DNA of 64,000 nucleotides from Peteryoungia rhizophila (GCF_004912145.1 NZ_STGT01000003.1:682001-746000), one strand, 5' to 3'. Counted from the first letter of the stretch, positions 38,710-47,947 are shown. The notes: generated from the sequence alone by a model not told the origin. Made by a program: numbers and translations.

Positions 38710-38730
38710 GCGCCCTTCGCGCAATCACAT

Positions 38731-39672
38731 TCAGTCGCGGGGGAATTCGAGGCCCATTTCGCGGAAGCGCTCGGGGTCGTTGCCCCAGTTCTCGCGCACC
38801 TTGACGAAGAGGAAGAGATGCACCGGCTGTTCGAGGATCTCGGACATCTCCTTGCGGGAGGCCGTCGAGATCGCCTTGATCGCATCGCCGTTCTTGCCGA
38901 GCACGATCTTCTTCTGGCTGTCGCGCTCGACATAGATGACCTGCTCGATGCGAACAGAGCCATCCTTGCGCTCTTCCCAGCTTTCGGTCTCGACATGCGA
39001 GGAATAGGGAAGCTCCTGATGCAGGCGCAGGAACAGCTTTTCGCGGGTGATTTCGGCTGCGAGCTGGCGCATCGGCAAGTCGGAGATCTGATCCTCCGGA
39101 TAATACCAGGGGCCCTCCGGGAAAGTCTCTGCCAGATAGTCCATGATGTCGTCGCAGCCCGAGCCTGTCGTGGCCGAGATCATAAAGGTGCGGTCGAACT
39201 TGACCGCTTCGTTGGCCTTCTCGGCCAGCGTGAAGAGGTCCTCGTGGCGCACCCGGTCGATCTTGTTCAGGACCAGGATCTTCGGCTGCGGCACATCCTT
39301 CAGCGCCTCGAGGATCGCGTCTGCGTCACCGCGCAGTCCCCGTTCGCTGTCGATCAAAAGCAGGATGATGTCGGCATCCTTGGCGCCGCCCCAGGCCGAG
39401 GTCACCATGGCGCGGTCGAGCTTGCGGCGCGGCTTGAAGATGCCGGGCGTGTCCATGAACACGATCTGGGCGTTCTTGTGGATCGCGATGCCGCGCATGA
39501 CCGCACGGGTCGTCTGCACCTTGTGGCTGACGATCGACACCTTGGCACCAACGAAGCGGTTGACCAGGGTCGACTTGCCGGCATTGGTCGGGCCGATCAG
39601 AGCAACGAAGCCGGATCGGGTCGGGGTGGCGACGACGGCTTCGCCGCCGTCATGGCTTTCAGTTTCGGTCAT
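38731..39672 (-). CDS. era: GTPase Era
   Basis: Essential GTPase in 16S rRNA processing and 30S assembly. The 313-residue protein has P-loop GPTNAGKST (27-35), switch region TTRAVMRGI, DTPGI, NKIDRV and a C-terminal KH domain (VIYVERDSQKKIVLGKNGDAIK). The start is ATG at 39672. A TTG three codons earlier directly abuts the rnc stop. It is the last gene of the lepB-rnc-era run. Confidence 0.97.
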   Translation of the reverse strand: MTETESHDGGEAVVATPTRSGFVALIGPTNAGKSTLVNRFVGAKVSIVSHKVQTTRAVMRGIAIHKNAQIVFMDTPGIFKPRRKLDRAMVTSAWGGAKDADIILLLIDSERGLRGDADAILEALKDVPQPKILVLNKIDRVRHEDLFTLAEKANEAVKFDRTFMISATTGSGCDDIMDYLAETFPEGPWYYPEDQISDLPMRQLAAEITREKLFLRLHQELPYSSHVETESWEERKDGSVRIEQVIYVERDSQKKIVLGKNGDAIKAISTASRKEMSEILEQPVHLFLFVKVRENWGNDPERFREMGLEFPRD

Positions 39673-39681
39673 GGTGTCCAA

Positions 39682-40407
39682 TCAGTTGGCGTCGGAGGCC
39701 TTGGGCCAGACGCCTTCGCGTTCGAGAATCTTGGTCGCGGCCACCTGCTCGGCGGCACGCTTGGAACGATCGATGCCGAGTTCCGGCTTCAGGCCAGGGA
39801 TTTCGACGATCACCGTGAAGCGGGGATCATGATCCGGACCGGAGCGTTCGGCAACCTTGTATATGGGCGGCTTGCCAAACCGGGCATGCGTCCATTCCTG
39901 CAATTCAGTCTTGGCGTCGCGGCGGGCGCCATCGGCATGGGCCGCGCGGCCCTTCCAGTATTTCAGGATGAAGCCGCGAGCGGCCTCCAATCCTGCTTCC
40001 AGATAGATCGCCGCGATCAGGCTTTCGACCACGTCGGCGCGCACGTTCAGCATGTTCTTGGCGGTGATCTTCTTCACGTCAGAACCGGTGCGGATGAAGC
40101 GGTGCAGCTCCATTTCGTCGGCGACGGAGGCACAGGCCTCGGCGCTGACCAGCTGGTTGAAGCGGACCGAGAGTTCACCCTCGGTCGCGTCACGGAAGGT
40201 GGTGAACAGCATTTCCGCGACGCAGAGGCCGAGCACCCGGTCGCCTAAGAACTCAAGCCGTTCGTAATCGCCCTTCTTGACCCGCGAGACCTGGGCGCTG
40301 GAATGGGTCAGCGCCCGTATCAGGCGGTCGCGGTCGGCGAATGTGTGGCCGATCGCAGCTTCGAGCTGCGTCCAATCCTGTTCGCCGTCCGCCTTCTTGT
40401 TCGTCAT
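39682..40407 (-). CDS. rnc: ribonuclease III
   Basis: Double-strand RNA endonuclease for rRNA and mRNA processing. The 241 residues contain the catalytic signature ERLEFLGDRVLGL, the second acidic site in VVESLIAAIYLEAG, and a C-terminal double-strand RNA-binding domain (KTELQEWTHARFGKPP, followed later by AAEQVAATKILE). The start ATG overlaps the lepB stop by four bases (ATGA). The length is typical. Confidence 0.97.
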   Translation of the reverse strand: MTNKKADGEQDWTQLEAAIGHTFADRDRLIRALTHSSAQVSRVKKGDYERLEFLGDRVLGLCVAEMLFTTFRDATEGELSVRFNQLVSAEACASVADEMELHRFIRTGSDVKKITAKNMLNVRADVVESLIAAIYLEAGLEAARGFILKYWKGRAAHADGARRDAKTELQEWTHARFGKPPIYKVAERSGPDHDPRFTVIVEIPGLKPELGIDRSKRAAEQVAATKILEREGVWPKASDAN

Positions 40408-41141
40408 TCGACCACCTTGAACAGGCGATCCCAACGCATGTTGGCCGGCCACTTCCAGACTTCGCGGAACGAGGTGTCGTTGCCGAGCGAGAAGAAGATC
40501 AGCGAGGCCTTGCCGATCAGGTTCTCGGCCGGCACGAAGCCGACGTCGAAGCGGCTGTCGAGCGAGTTGTCGCGGTTGTCGCCCATCGCGAAATAATGGC
40601 CTTCCGGCACGATGAATTCGCGCGTGTCGTCACCGCGCGTACCCTGGGCCTGGTCGAGCGTGTCATAGCTCACGCCGTTTTCCAGCGTTTCGCGGAAGAC
40701 CGGCACATCCGTGCCCGGATCCATGCGGTAGTCGGAGGTGAAGACACCGTCCTGGATCTTCGGCACCGGCTGGCCGTTGACCTGCAGCACGCCGCCGATC
40801 ACCTGGATACGGTCGCCTGGCAGGCCGACGATTCGCTTGATGTAATCGATGCTCGGATTCGGCGGGAAACGGAATACGGCGATGTCGCCGCGCTCCGGCT
40901 CGCTCGCGAAGATGCGTCCCTCGAAGAGGTTCGGTGAGAACGGCAGCGAATACTTCGAATAGCCGTAGGAGAACTTGTTGACGAAGATGTAATCGCCGAC
41001 GAGCAGCGTCGGCATCATCGAGCCTGATGGAATCGTGAAGGGCTGAAAGAACACAGTCCGGATCACCATGGCCAGGAGCAGGGCCTGGATGATGACCTTG
41101 ACGTTTTCCCAAAGGGCACTTTGCTTCTTTTCTTCGCTCAC
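40404..41141 (-). CDS. lepB: signal peptidase I
   Basis: Inner-membrane serine protease that removes Sec and Tat signal peptides. The 245-residue protein has one N-terminal helix (VIIQALLLAMVIRTVFF) and the catalytic Ser41 in PSGSMMPTL. The general-base lysine is in YIKRIVGLPGD, and box E is GDNRDNSLDSR. It sits upstream of rnc-era as in many alphaproteobacteria and is coupled to rnc by an ATGA overlap. Confidence 0.97.
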   Translation of the reverse strand: MSEEKKQSALWENVKVIIQALLLAMVIRTVFFQPFTIPSGSMMPTLLVGDYIFVNKFSYGYSKYSLPFSPNLFEGRIFASEPERGDIAVFRFPPNPSIDYIKRIVGLPGDRIQVIGGVLQVNGQPVPKIQDGVFTSDYRMDPGTDVPVFRETLENGVSYDTLDQAQGTRGDDTREFIVPEGHYFAMGDNRDNSLDSRFDVGFVPAENLIGKASLIFFSLGNDTSFREVWKWPANMRWDRLFKVVE

Positions 41142-41238
41142 GCGGATCTCTTCCTTCTTGCGAAAATCCTGCTCTCTCTAGTCGGTTCGGGCGAGCGCGG
41201 CAACCGCGTAGCACCCTCGACCAGCGCGACCAGTCAAC

Positions 41239-41643
41239 TCAGCGGCTTTCCGGCAGGGCCTCAACGATGACGAATGCCTGGGCATAGGGGAATTCGTCGG
41301 TGATGGTGAGATGGATCTGGGCGACATGCCCAGGTGGCAGAAGGCGTTGCAGGCATTTTGCCGCCCCACCGGTCAGCTCGAGTCCGGGCTTGCCATTGGG
41401 CAGGTTGACCACACCCATCTCCTTCCAGAAGACGCCTTCGGCGATGCCGGTGCCGAGCGCTTTGGCCATGGCTTCTTTGGCGGCGAACCGCTTGGCATAG
41501 GAGGCGGCGCAGTCCTTGCGGCCGTTCGAGCGGGTCTGCTCCTCTTGCGTGAAGCAGCGCTCGGTGAATTTTTCGCCGAATTTCTCGATCGATTTCTCAA
41601 TCCGTCTGATGTCGATGAGGTCGCTGCCGATGCCGATGATCAT
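41239..41643 (-). CDS. acpS: holo-[acyl-carrier-protein] synthase
   Basis: Transfers 4'-phosphopantetheine from CoA to apo-acyl carrier protein. The 134 residues begin [16 protein letters not shown] with metal-binding Asp8, and [14 protein letters not shown] supplies the second acid. An upstream extension overlaps the DUF2062 gene, and its own ATG is two bases past that gene's stop, consistent with coupling. The length is normal. Confidence 0.96.
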   Translation of the reverse strand: MIIGIGSDLIDIRRIEKSIEKFGEKFTERCFTQEEQTRSNGRKDCAASYAKRFAAKEAMAKALGTGIAEGVFWKEMGVVNLPNGKPGLELTGGAAKCLQRLLPPGHVAQIHLTITDEFPYAQAFVIVEALPESR

Positions 41644-41644
41644 G

Positions 41645-42226
41645 TCAGATGCTCGATCCCTGGAGAGCTTCGGCCAGCCGGGCACGCGCCCGTTCGGCGA
41701 GACGTTCCCGACGCCGCGTCTGGAACTTCGCCACGGTGAAATAGATCACGCAATAGACGATGACGCCACTCACGGCGGCGAGCGGGATTGCGCCTATGAG
41801 CATTGGTTTCAAGATCGGCTGCCACATGGATTCGATCGCGCCGATCGAGAATCTCTTTTCCAGATCGACACTTTGAGTGGTCGGACTGCCCTTGCCGATC
41901 AACCGGTGCCCCACCTCCCAGGTTGCTGCCCAGATGAACGGAAAGGTCACGGGATTCCCGAAGGCCGTGCCTAGGGCAGCGGCGACCATATTCCCCGCGA
42001 TCAGGTAGGCAACGGCAAATGCGAGCAGGAAGTGCAGCCCGATGAACGGTGTCCATGAGGACAGGACACCGGCGGCAACTCCTGCCGCAATGGCATGCGG
42101 CGTCGCCGACAGGCGCAGGATGCGTTTGCTCAGATACTGAAATGATCGGAGGAAGCCACGACGCGGCCACAAAAGCTCACGCAACTTTGTCAGGTAGGAA
42201 ATCGGTTGGCGTCGTCGAAACAGCAT
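41645..42226 (-). CDS. DUF2062 membrane protein
   Basis: The 193-residue protein starts [24 protein letters not shown], a basic head usual for DUF2062. It has helices [49 protein letters not shown] and [19 protein letters not shown]. An inner-membrane location is likely and the function is unknown. No clear Shine-Dalgarno precedes it, and a 27-residue longer reading exists. It immediately precedes acpS. Confidence 0.88.
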   Translation of the reverse strand: MLFRRRQPISYLTKLRELLWPRRGFLRSFQYLSKRILRLSATPHAIAAGVAAGVLSSWTPFIGLHFLLAFAVAYLIAGNMVAAALGTAFGNPVTFPFIWAATWEVGHRLIGKGSPTTQSVDLEKRFSIGAIESMWQPILKPMLIGAIPLAAVSGVIVYCVIYFTVAKFQTRRRERLAERARARLAEALQGSSI

Positions 42227-42284
42227 GCGGGATATGTAGTTGATCCGGGATGGTTTCGGCAAGAAAAAGCGGCTCACATGCTCG

Positions 42285-42319
42285 CCAAAAAGCAAAGACG
42301 CCGGCATTCAACCGGCGTC
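42285..42319 (-). terminator. terminator after DUF3563 gene
   Basis: On the minus strand GACGCCGG (42319-42312) pairs with CCGGCGTC (42304-42297) around 7 bases, followed by TTTGCTTTTT. It lies about 30 bases past the small DUF3563 gene. Confidence 0.75.
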
Positions 42320-42351
42320 ACAGCATGGACCAGATCTGGTCGGTCGGCACA

Positions 42352-42501
42352 TCAGCCGCGGCGGAACATGCCACGGTCGATTTCCCGCTGGCGGTATTCC
42401 AGGTCGACGAGATCGCGGGCGCCGTTCAGATAGCTCATTTCACGCTCTGCAACGGTCGGGACGCGAAGGGCGCGGGCGAATTTGCGGATCGGAGTAAACA
42501 T
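42352..42501 (-). CDS. DUF3563 small protein (49 aa)
   Basis: The product starts MFTPIRKFARALRVPTVAER and contains EMSYLNGARDLVDLEYRQREIDRGMF, which matches the small DUF3563 family of unknown function. AGGATAAA-type purines precede the start. It is its own unit: a terminator follows, and the spacer before rsh is about 200 bases. It is commonly missed because of its size. Confidence 0.75.
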   Translation of the reverse strand: MFTPIRKFARALRVPTVAEREMSYLNGARDLVDLEYRQREIDRGMFRRG

Positions 42502-42717
42502 CGTTTTATCCTCGGTTCTTTCTCTTCATCTGTTGATCCGAAGATAATGGTGCGGCGCACAATCCACCAGAGACAAGAACTGAAGCCAGCCATGCATCAT
42601 ACGCATAGCGAAGGGGTTGAGGTTTACGATTTAGGCAGGATCGTGATCAAAAGAGAGGCAGAACGCCCGGCTTTCGAGCGGCGGGGCGAGTTATTCCCGC
42701 CCTCGCCGAAATGCCGG

Positions 42718-44946
42718 TCAGTCATAGACCCTCTTCACCGTCGAGATGCAGTCGAGTTCCTTCAGCTCGCTCAGCAACTGGCTCAATTGGCGCAGATCCC
42801 AGACCTCGAGATCGATCCCCATTTCGGTGAAGTCGGTCGCGATGCGGATCATGTTGAGGACGCGGATGTTGATATCAAGGCGGGCGATGCACTGCGCGAC
42901 GGTCGCCAGCGTGCCCGGCTCGTTCAGCGCATTGATCAGGATGCGCGCGACGAATCGCGACTTGTTGGCCTCGTCGAGATCCCAGCGCACGTCGATCCAG
43001 CGCTCCGGCTCGTTTTCGAAGCGCTGCAGGGCGGAAGCCTGGATCGGATAGATGGTGATGCCCTTGCCGTCTTCCATGATGCCGACGATCCGGTCACCAG
43101 GAACGGCACCGGCCGGGGCGAAATGCACCTCCGCATTGCCCGAGAGACCACGAATCGGCAGCGGCTCCGGACCATCGCCGGCCGTCGGCACATCGCCCTT
43201 CGGATGGGCGGGACCGGGGATCTTGAAAACCATGCCATTGGCACTGTTCATCGCGAACCAGCCGTCGTCCGAGGAGGGCTTCACCGTGACGCGTTCGTCC
43301 TGATAATCGGGGAAGACGGCTCGGAGAACATCGAGAGAGGACGTCTCGCCGCGACCGACGGAGGCGATCGCGTCTTCCACGTCGCGCTGGCCGAGGCGAT
43401 GCAGCGCCGGCCGCAGCGTGTCCTTGGAGAAGATTTTGCCGGCGCGCTCGAAGGTGCGCTCCAGGATGCGCTGGCCGAGGCCGGCATATTGCTTGCGGAT
43501 CGCCATGCGGGTGGCGCGGCGGATGGCGGCGCGGGCCTTGCCGGTGACGACGATCTCTTCCCAGGCGGCGGGCGGGACCTGCACGCCCGAGCGGATGATC
43601 TCGACTTCGTCGCCATTCGACAGACGGGTGACGAGCGGCATGATCGAGCCATTGATCTTGGCGCCGACGCAGGTGTCGCCGACATTGGTGTGCACGGCAT
43701 AGGCGAAGTCGATGGGGGTGGCGCCGCGCGGCAGCGCGATCAGCTTACCCTTGGGCGTGAAGCAGAAGACCTGGTCCTGGAAGAGTTCGAGCTTCGTGTG
43801 TTCCAGGAATTCTTCCGGGTTGTCGCCTTCCGCCAGCGCCTCGATGGTGTGGCGGAGCCAGGAATAGGCATTGCTTTCGCGCTGCAGCGGCTCGTTCGCC
43901 TCGCCGTTCTCGCCATCCTTGTAGAGGGTGTGGGCAGCAATGCCGAATTCGGCGATCTCGTGCATGCGCCGCGTGCGGATCTGCAGCTCGATACGCTGGC
44001 GCGACGGGCCGACGATCGTGGTGTGGATCGAGCGGTAGTCATTCTGCTTCGGCGTCGAGATATAGTCCTTGAAGCGGCCGGGCACGACGCGCCAGCGCGA
44101 ATGCACGATACCGAGCGCGCGGTAGCAGCCGGGAATGTCGTCGACGAGAATGCGAAAGCCGTAGACGTCGGAGAGTTGCTCGAAAGAGAGCGACTTAGAC
44201 TGCATCTTGCGGAAGACGGAGTAAGGCTTCTTCTGCCGGCCCTTGACCGATGGGTTGAGCAGGCCGTTTGCCACCAGGAGATCGCGCAGCTCGTCCTCGA
44301 TCTTGGTGATCAGGCCTTCGTTGCGGGTCGAGAGCTCCGAGAGACGGTTGGTCACGGTCTCGTAGGCTTCGGGGTTCATGTAGCGGAAGGACAGGTCCTC
44401 CAGCTCGTCGCGCATGTCCTGCATACCCATGCGGCCGGCGAGCGGCGCATAGATTTCCATCGTCTCCTCGGAGATGCGGGCGCGCTTGTCGTCGCGCATG
44501 TGTTCGAGCGTGCGCATGTTATGCAGGCGGTCGGCGAGCTTGACCAGCAGAACGCGGACATCGTCGGAAATGGCGAGCAGGAGCTTGCGCAGGTTTTCCG
44601 CCTGCTTCGCCTTCTTGGTGACGAGGTCGAGCTTCTTGATCTTGGTCAGGCCCTCGACCAGGCGGCCGATGTCTTCACCGAACAATTCGTCGATCTCGCC
44701 ACGGGTGGCCGAGGTATCCTCGATCGTGTCGTGGAGGAGTGCCACCGCGATCGTCGATTCGTCGAGATGCATGTCGGTGAGGATGGCGGCAACTTCGAGC
44801 GGGTGGGAGATATAGGGGTCCCCGCTGGCGCGTGTCTGCTTGCCGTGCTTCTGCATGGCATAGACATAGGCCTTGTTGAGCAGAGCTTCGTTGGCGTCGG
44901 GCTTGTATTTCTGCACCCGCTCCACGAGCTCGTATTGCCGCATCAT
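42718..44946 (-). CDS. rsh: bifunctional (p)ppGpp synthetase/hydrolase
   Basis: Single RelA/SpoT homologue of the stringent response. The 742 residues contain an HD hydrolase (SHPLEVAAILTDMHLDES, VALLHDTIEDT), a synthetase (VYGFRILVDDIPGCYRALGI, YISTPKQNDYRSIHT), a TGS domain (VFCFTPKGKLIALPRGATPI) and a C-terminal ACT domain with conserved Cys/His preceding. Both catalytic halves look intact. The start is MMRQYELVERV at 44946 with GGAG upstream. It is followed by rpoZ in the usual rhizobial order (rpoZ upstream). Confidence 0.97.
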   Translation of the reverse strand: MMRQYELVERVQKYKPDANEALLNKAYVYAMQKHGKQTRASGDPYISHPLEVAAILTDMHLDESTIAVALLHDTIEDTSATRGEIDELFGEDIGRLVEGLTKIKKLDLVTKKAKQAENLRKLLLAISDDVRVLLVKLADRLHNMRTLEHMRDDKRARISEETMEIYAPLAGRMGMQDMRDELEDLSFRYMNPEAYETVTNRLSELSTRNEGLITKIEDELRDLLVANGLLNPSVKGRQKKPYSVFRKMQSKSLSFEQLSDVYGFRILVDDIPGCYRALGIVHSRWRVVPGRFKDYISTPKQNDYRSIHTTIVGPSRQRIELQIRTRRMHEIAEFGIAAHTLYKDGENGEANEPLQRESNAYSWLRHTIEALAEGDNPEEFLEHTKLELFQDQVFCFTPKGKLIALPRGATPIDFAYAVHTNVGDTCVGAKINGSIMPLVTRLSNGDEVEIIRSGVQVPPAAWEEIVVTGKARAAIRRATRMAIRKQYAGLGQRILERTFERAGKIFSKDTLRPALHRLGQRDVEDAIASVGRGETSSLDVLRAVFPDYQDERVTVKPSSDDGWFAMNSANGMVFKIPGPAHPKGDVPTAGDGPEPLPIRGLSGNAEVHFAPAGAVPGDRIVGIMEDGKGITIYPIQASALQRFENEPERWIDVRWDLDEANKSRFVARILINALNEPGTLATVAQCIARLDINIRVLNMIRIATDFTEMGIDLEVWDLRQLSQLLSELKELDCISTVKRVYD

Positions 44947-45044
44947 TCCACTCGTCTCCACAAACGAAAAAGCGCGCCAGTCGCATCGACTGGCGCACAA
45001 TCATCCTACAGTCAGAAACAGACTAAAGTCCGATCTGTTGACGA

Positions 45045-45446
45045 TTAGTAATCGTCGCTCTTTTCCGGCGGCACGAGGCCTTCGATACCGGCCAGAAGAT
45101 CTTCTTCCGACATCTGGTCGAAGGTCAGCGTTTCGGGCAGCTCGTCCTCTTCGTCGCCCTTGCCGGCCGTGCCGGAATTGGCGAGCATCGAGCTCGGCTC
45201 CTGCTCGGGCTCGTCGACTTCGACGTGCTTCTGCAGCGAATGGATCAGATCTTCCTTCAGGTCGTCGGGCGAGAGCGTCTCGTCAGCGATTTCGCGCAGC
45301 GCCACGACCGGGTTCTTGTCCTTGTCGCGATCGATGGTGATCGGCGCGCCCTGGGAAATCTGGCGGGCGCGGTGGCTCGCGAGCAGAACGAGTTCGAAGC
45401 GGTTCTCGACTTTGTCGATGCAATCTTCAACGGTGACACGGGCCAT
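45045..45446 (-). CDS. rpoZ: RNA polymerase omega subunit
   Basis: Small RNA polymerase subunit that assists beta' folding. The 133 residues begin [20 protein letters not shown] and continue [14 protein letters not shown], both typical. The C-terminal extension is acidic ([19 protein letters not shown]). AGGAC stands just before the start. It lies upstream of rsh with about 100 bases between. Confidence 0.96.
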   Translation of the reverse strand: MARVTVEDCIDKVENRFELVLLASHRARQISQGAPITIDRDKDKNPVVALREIADETLSPDDLKEDLIHSLQKHVEVDEPEQEPSSMLANSGTAGKGDEEDELPETLTFDQMSEEDLLAGIEGLVPPEKSDDY

Positions 45447-45635
45447 TGCCTGTCCTTTGCGATCTTGAATGCGTGGGATTGACGGGTGCGATACAGGCAA
45501 TGGACGGCAAATTCAAGTTTTTCGTGCCGACACCCCATGAAGCCCAAAAATGGAGGCCGGAAAAGAGACGCTCTACACCACATTTCAACCGCAGGCTGCT
45601 TGGATTGCACCAAACGATGCCCTAGATAGATTTTT

Positions 45636-45671
45636 ATATGATCATTTCATAATGTAAAGTTGTGATCATAT
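45636..45671. promoter_or_regulatory. AT-rich inverted repeat ATATGATCA/TGATCATAT
   Basis: Perfect 9-bp arms at 45636-45644 and 45663-45671, each holding the palindrome TGATCA, frame 18 bases. They lie in the most A+T-rich stretch of the spacer between rpoZ and the NYN gene, about 70 bases upstream of the NYN start. An operator for a dimeric or tetrameric regulator is plausible. Confidence 0.45.
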
Positions 45672-45741
45672 CTTGAGAGGCAAGGTATTGTTTTGATTGC
45701 CGATTGCCAATGTTGATTATATTTGACGTAAGGATATCGAA

Positions 45742-46326
45742 ATGTTCGACCCGCGCGAGAAAATTGCCCTTTTCATCGATGGCGCCAATCTCTACGCCGC
45801 TTCCAAGAGCCTCGGCTTCGACATCGATTATCGCAAGCTCCTGAAAGCCTTCCAGAAGCGCGGCTACCTGCTGCGCGCCTATTATTACACCGCCCTCATC
45901 GAGGACCAGGAATATTCCTCGATCCGCCCGCTGATCGACTGGCTGGACTATAACGGCTACAAGGTCGTCACCAAGCCGGCGAAGGAATTCACCGACTCCA
46001 TGGGCCGCCGCAAGGTCAAGGGCAACATGGACATCGAGCTTGCCATCGACGCGATGGAACAGGCCGAGACGGTCGATCATCTCGTGCTTTTCTCCGGCGA
46101 CGGCGATTTCACCACGCTGGTCGAGGCGCTGCAGCGCAAGGGCCGCAAGGTCTCGGTCGTCTCGACGATGGCCACCCAGCCGCCGATGATCGCCGACGAC
46201 CTGCGCCGCCAGTCGGACCACTTCATCGACCTGATGACGCTGAAGGCCGAAATCGGCCGCGATCCGTCCGAACGCGGCACGCCGCGCGCGGCAGAACCGG
46301 CGACGGCCAGCGAAGACGAGCACTGA
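45742..46326 (+). CDS. NYN-domain (LabA/DUF88) putative RNase
   Basis: The 194-residue protein has a PIN-like NYN domain: IALFIDGANLYAASKSLG with the first catalytic Asp, KGNMDIELAIDAM and LVLFSGDGDFTTLVEALQR with the other acids. A short charged tail follows. It is expected to be a metal-dependent nuclease acting on RNA. The target is unknown. It is divergent from rpoZ and has an unusually A+T-rich upstream region. Confidence 0.9.
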   Translation: MFDPREKIALFIDGANLYAASKSLGFDIDYRKLLKAFQKRGYLLRAYYYTALIEDQEYSSIRPLIDWLDYNGYKVVTKPAKEFTDSMGRRKVKGNMDIELAIDAMEQAETVDHLVLFSGDGDFTTLVEALQRKGRKVSVVSTMATQPPMIADDLRRQSDHFIDLMTLKAEIGRDPSERGTPRAAEPATASEDEH

Positions 46327-46452
46327 GGGCCGGCCTTCGGGCACGCCGCCTTCCCGTTTCAGGCCGCCGATTTAGGTCGATTGATCGGCGAGACATAAAT
46401 CGGTGCCCGATTTTCGGCGGCAGGCTTCGGCGGGACGGGTTACGGTGCCGCC

Positions 46453-47145
46453 ATGCTGTTTGAGAAACCCGACCACGACACACTTTACGACGCCCTCATC
46501 CGCCGGGATCCGGCCCATGACGGCCTGCATTTCGTCTGCGTGACCTCCACACGGGTCTTCTGCAGACTGACCTGCAGCGCCCGCAAGCCGAAATCGAAAA
46601 ACTGCATCTTCGAGGACACGATCGCTGCCTGCCTCGGTGCCGGGTTCCGTCCCTGCAAACGCTGCCGGCCAATGCTCCATCACGGGGGTGCCGATCCCGT
46701 CGTCACCGGCCTCATCGAAGCGCTGGAAGCCGATCCGGGCCGACGCTGGAGCGAGCAGGACGTGATCGCGCGCGGACACGATCCCTCCACGGTGCGCCGG
46801 GCCTTCAATCGCCGTTTCGGCATGAGCTTTCTGGAAATGGCGCGCCTTCGCCGCCTCGGCAGCGGTGCCGACAGCCTGTCCGGCGGCGAGAGCGTGATCG
46901 GGGCGCAACTCGATGCAGGTTACGGTTCCGGAAGCGGTTTTCGCGCGGCGATCACCCGGCTCTTCGGCACGGCGCCAGTTGCCCTGCGCGGGCAGGCACT
47001 GCTGAAGGCGGATTTCCTCGAGACACCGATCGGCACGATGGTCGCAATCGCCGACGACCATGCGCTGCATCTGCTCGAATTCATCGACCGCCCTGCGCTC
47101 TCCTCCGAGATCACGCGACTTCAGGCCCGCCAGAAGCAGGGGTGA
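46453..47145 (+). CDS. ada: Ada N-terminal and AraC-like part, frame broken at 3' end
   Basis: The 230 residues hold the methylphosphotriester domain of Ada with zinc/acceptor cysteines C37 and C41 (VFCRLTCSARKPK) and C68 and C71 (GFRPCKRCRP). An AraC-type helix-turn-helix follows (DPSTVRRAFNRRFGMSF, ESVIGAQLDAGYGSGSGFR), then the start of the methyltransferase half (LKADFLETPIGTMVAIADDHALHLLEF). It ends at a TGA right after GGGG (47139-47142). The rest of Ada continues in another frame at 47142. One extra G would join both halves. Confidence 0.85.
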   Translation: MLFEKPDHDTLYDALIRRDPAHDGLHFVCVTSTRVFCRLTCSARKPKSKNCIFEDTIAACLGAGFRPCKRCRPMLHHGGADPVVTGLIEALEADPGRRWSEQDVIARGHDPSTVRRAFNRRFGMSFLEMARLRRLGSGADSLSGGESVIGAQLDAGYGSGSGFRAAITRLFGTAPVALRGQALLKADFLETPIGTMVAIADDHALHLLEFIDRPALSSEITRLQARQKQG

Positions 47146-47612
47146 TGCTGGGCAAGACACCTGTCATCGAAGAGACCAGGGACGAGATCGCCCGCTACTT
47201 CGATGGCCGCGACACCGGCTTCACGGTCAGGCTCGCGGGCCATGGCAGCGCCTTCGAGCGCGACGTCTGGCAGGCCCTGCGCTCAATCCCCGCCGGCGAC
47301 ACCCGTAGTTATTCCAGGATTGCTGCCGATCTGGGGCGGGAGAGCGCCGTCAGGGCCGTGGCCCGCGCCAATGGCGCCAACCAGATCGCCATCATCATTC
47401 CCTGTCACCGGGTGATCGGCGCCGATGGCAGCCTGACCGGCTATGGCGGCGGGCTCTGGCGCAAGCGCTGGCTGCTGGAGCATGAGCGACGGATAGCCTT
47501 GTCCTTGCCATCGGCGGGCGCAATCCCCGCCGAAGCATCCGCGCCGCTCCGGCGGAGCATCCCGCCGCTCCCGTTGCCTGAAGCCGAGCGTCCCGGACAA
47601 GCGATAAACTGA
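47142..47612 (+). CDS. ada: methylated-DNA-protein-cysteine methyltransferase part of split Ada
   Basis: The 156-residue second frame starts GTG-ATG at the end of the first and contains FERDVWQALRSIPAGDTRSY, RAVARANGAN, and the acceptor Cys88 in IIIPCHRVIGADG, then the DNA-binding end GYGGGLWRKRWLLEHE. It repairs O6-methylguanine. In intact Ada this follows the AraC part without a break. A C-terminal tail of about 35 residues, rich in Pro, Ser and Ala, has no counterpart that I recognise. It could be made separately from the overlapping GTGA. Confidence 0.82.
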   Translation: MMLGKTPVIEETRDEIARYFDGRDTGFTVRLAGHGSAFERDVWQALRSIPAGDTRSYSRIAADLGRESAVRAVARANGANQIAIIIPCHRVIGADGSLTGYGGGLWRKRWLLEHERRIALSLPSAGAIPAEASAPLRRSIPPLPLPEAERPGQAIN

Positions 47613-47701
47613 TCGTCCTCCTCAAGCCGCACTCCATCCGAGCATGCGACCGCAGCGGCGGCGCGTGGCCGGTCTCCCATCGCCATCAAGGGATCGATAC
47701 C

Positions 47702-47947
47702 ATGCAGACCAAGGACCAGGGGCTCGACGCATCCGGCATCGAAGCCTGCAAGCGCGGCAGTCTGTCAGCTCTGATGTCCGCGGTCTCACGGCTCATTCGG
47801 CGCCGCAAGCCAAGACCGGTCAACCGCCTGGATCACCTCGATGCGCACGGGCTGAAGGACATCGGGATCGAGGCGCAAGATGCTGCCCACATCGCCGTGG
47901 CACGTGAACATGCGACCCGTCTGCTGATGATGCATGGCAGGCCGTAA
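47702..47947 (+). CDS. DUF1127-like small basic protein
   Basis: The 81-residue protein carries a basic middle (SRLIRRRKPRPVNRLDHLD) followed by LDAHGLKDIGIEAQDA. This matches the DUF1127 hallmark of a short helix ending in (L/M)xDIG(L/I). Rhizobial DUF1127 proteins of this type bind RNA or affect phosphate and carbon metabolism. The role of this one is unknown. It is a single gene between ada and smpB. Confidence 0.75.
   Translation: MQTKDQGLDASGIEACKRGSLSALMSAVSRLIRRRKPRPVNRLDHLDAHGLKDIGIEAQDAAHIAVAREHATRLLMMHGRP

Noticed and set aside
42250..45048. A 932-codon plus-strand ORF opposite rsh
   Set aside because: It is an antisense shadow of a clear rsh gene. Its translation is His/Arg/Asp-rich without domains, and it crosses the DUF3563 gene and its terminator.
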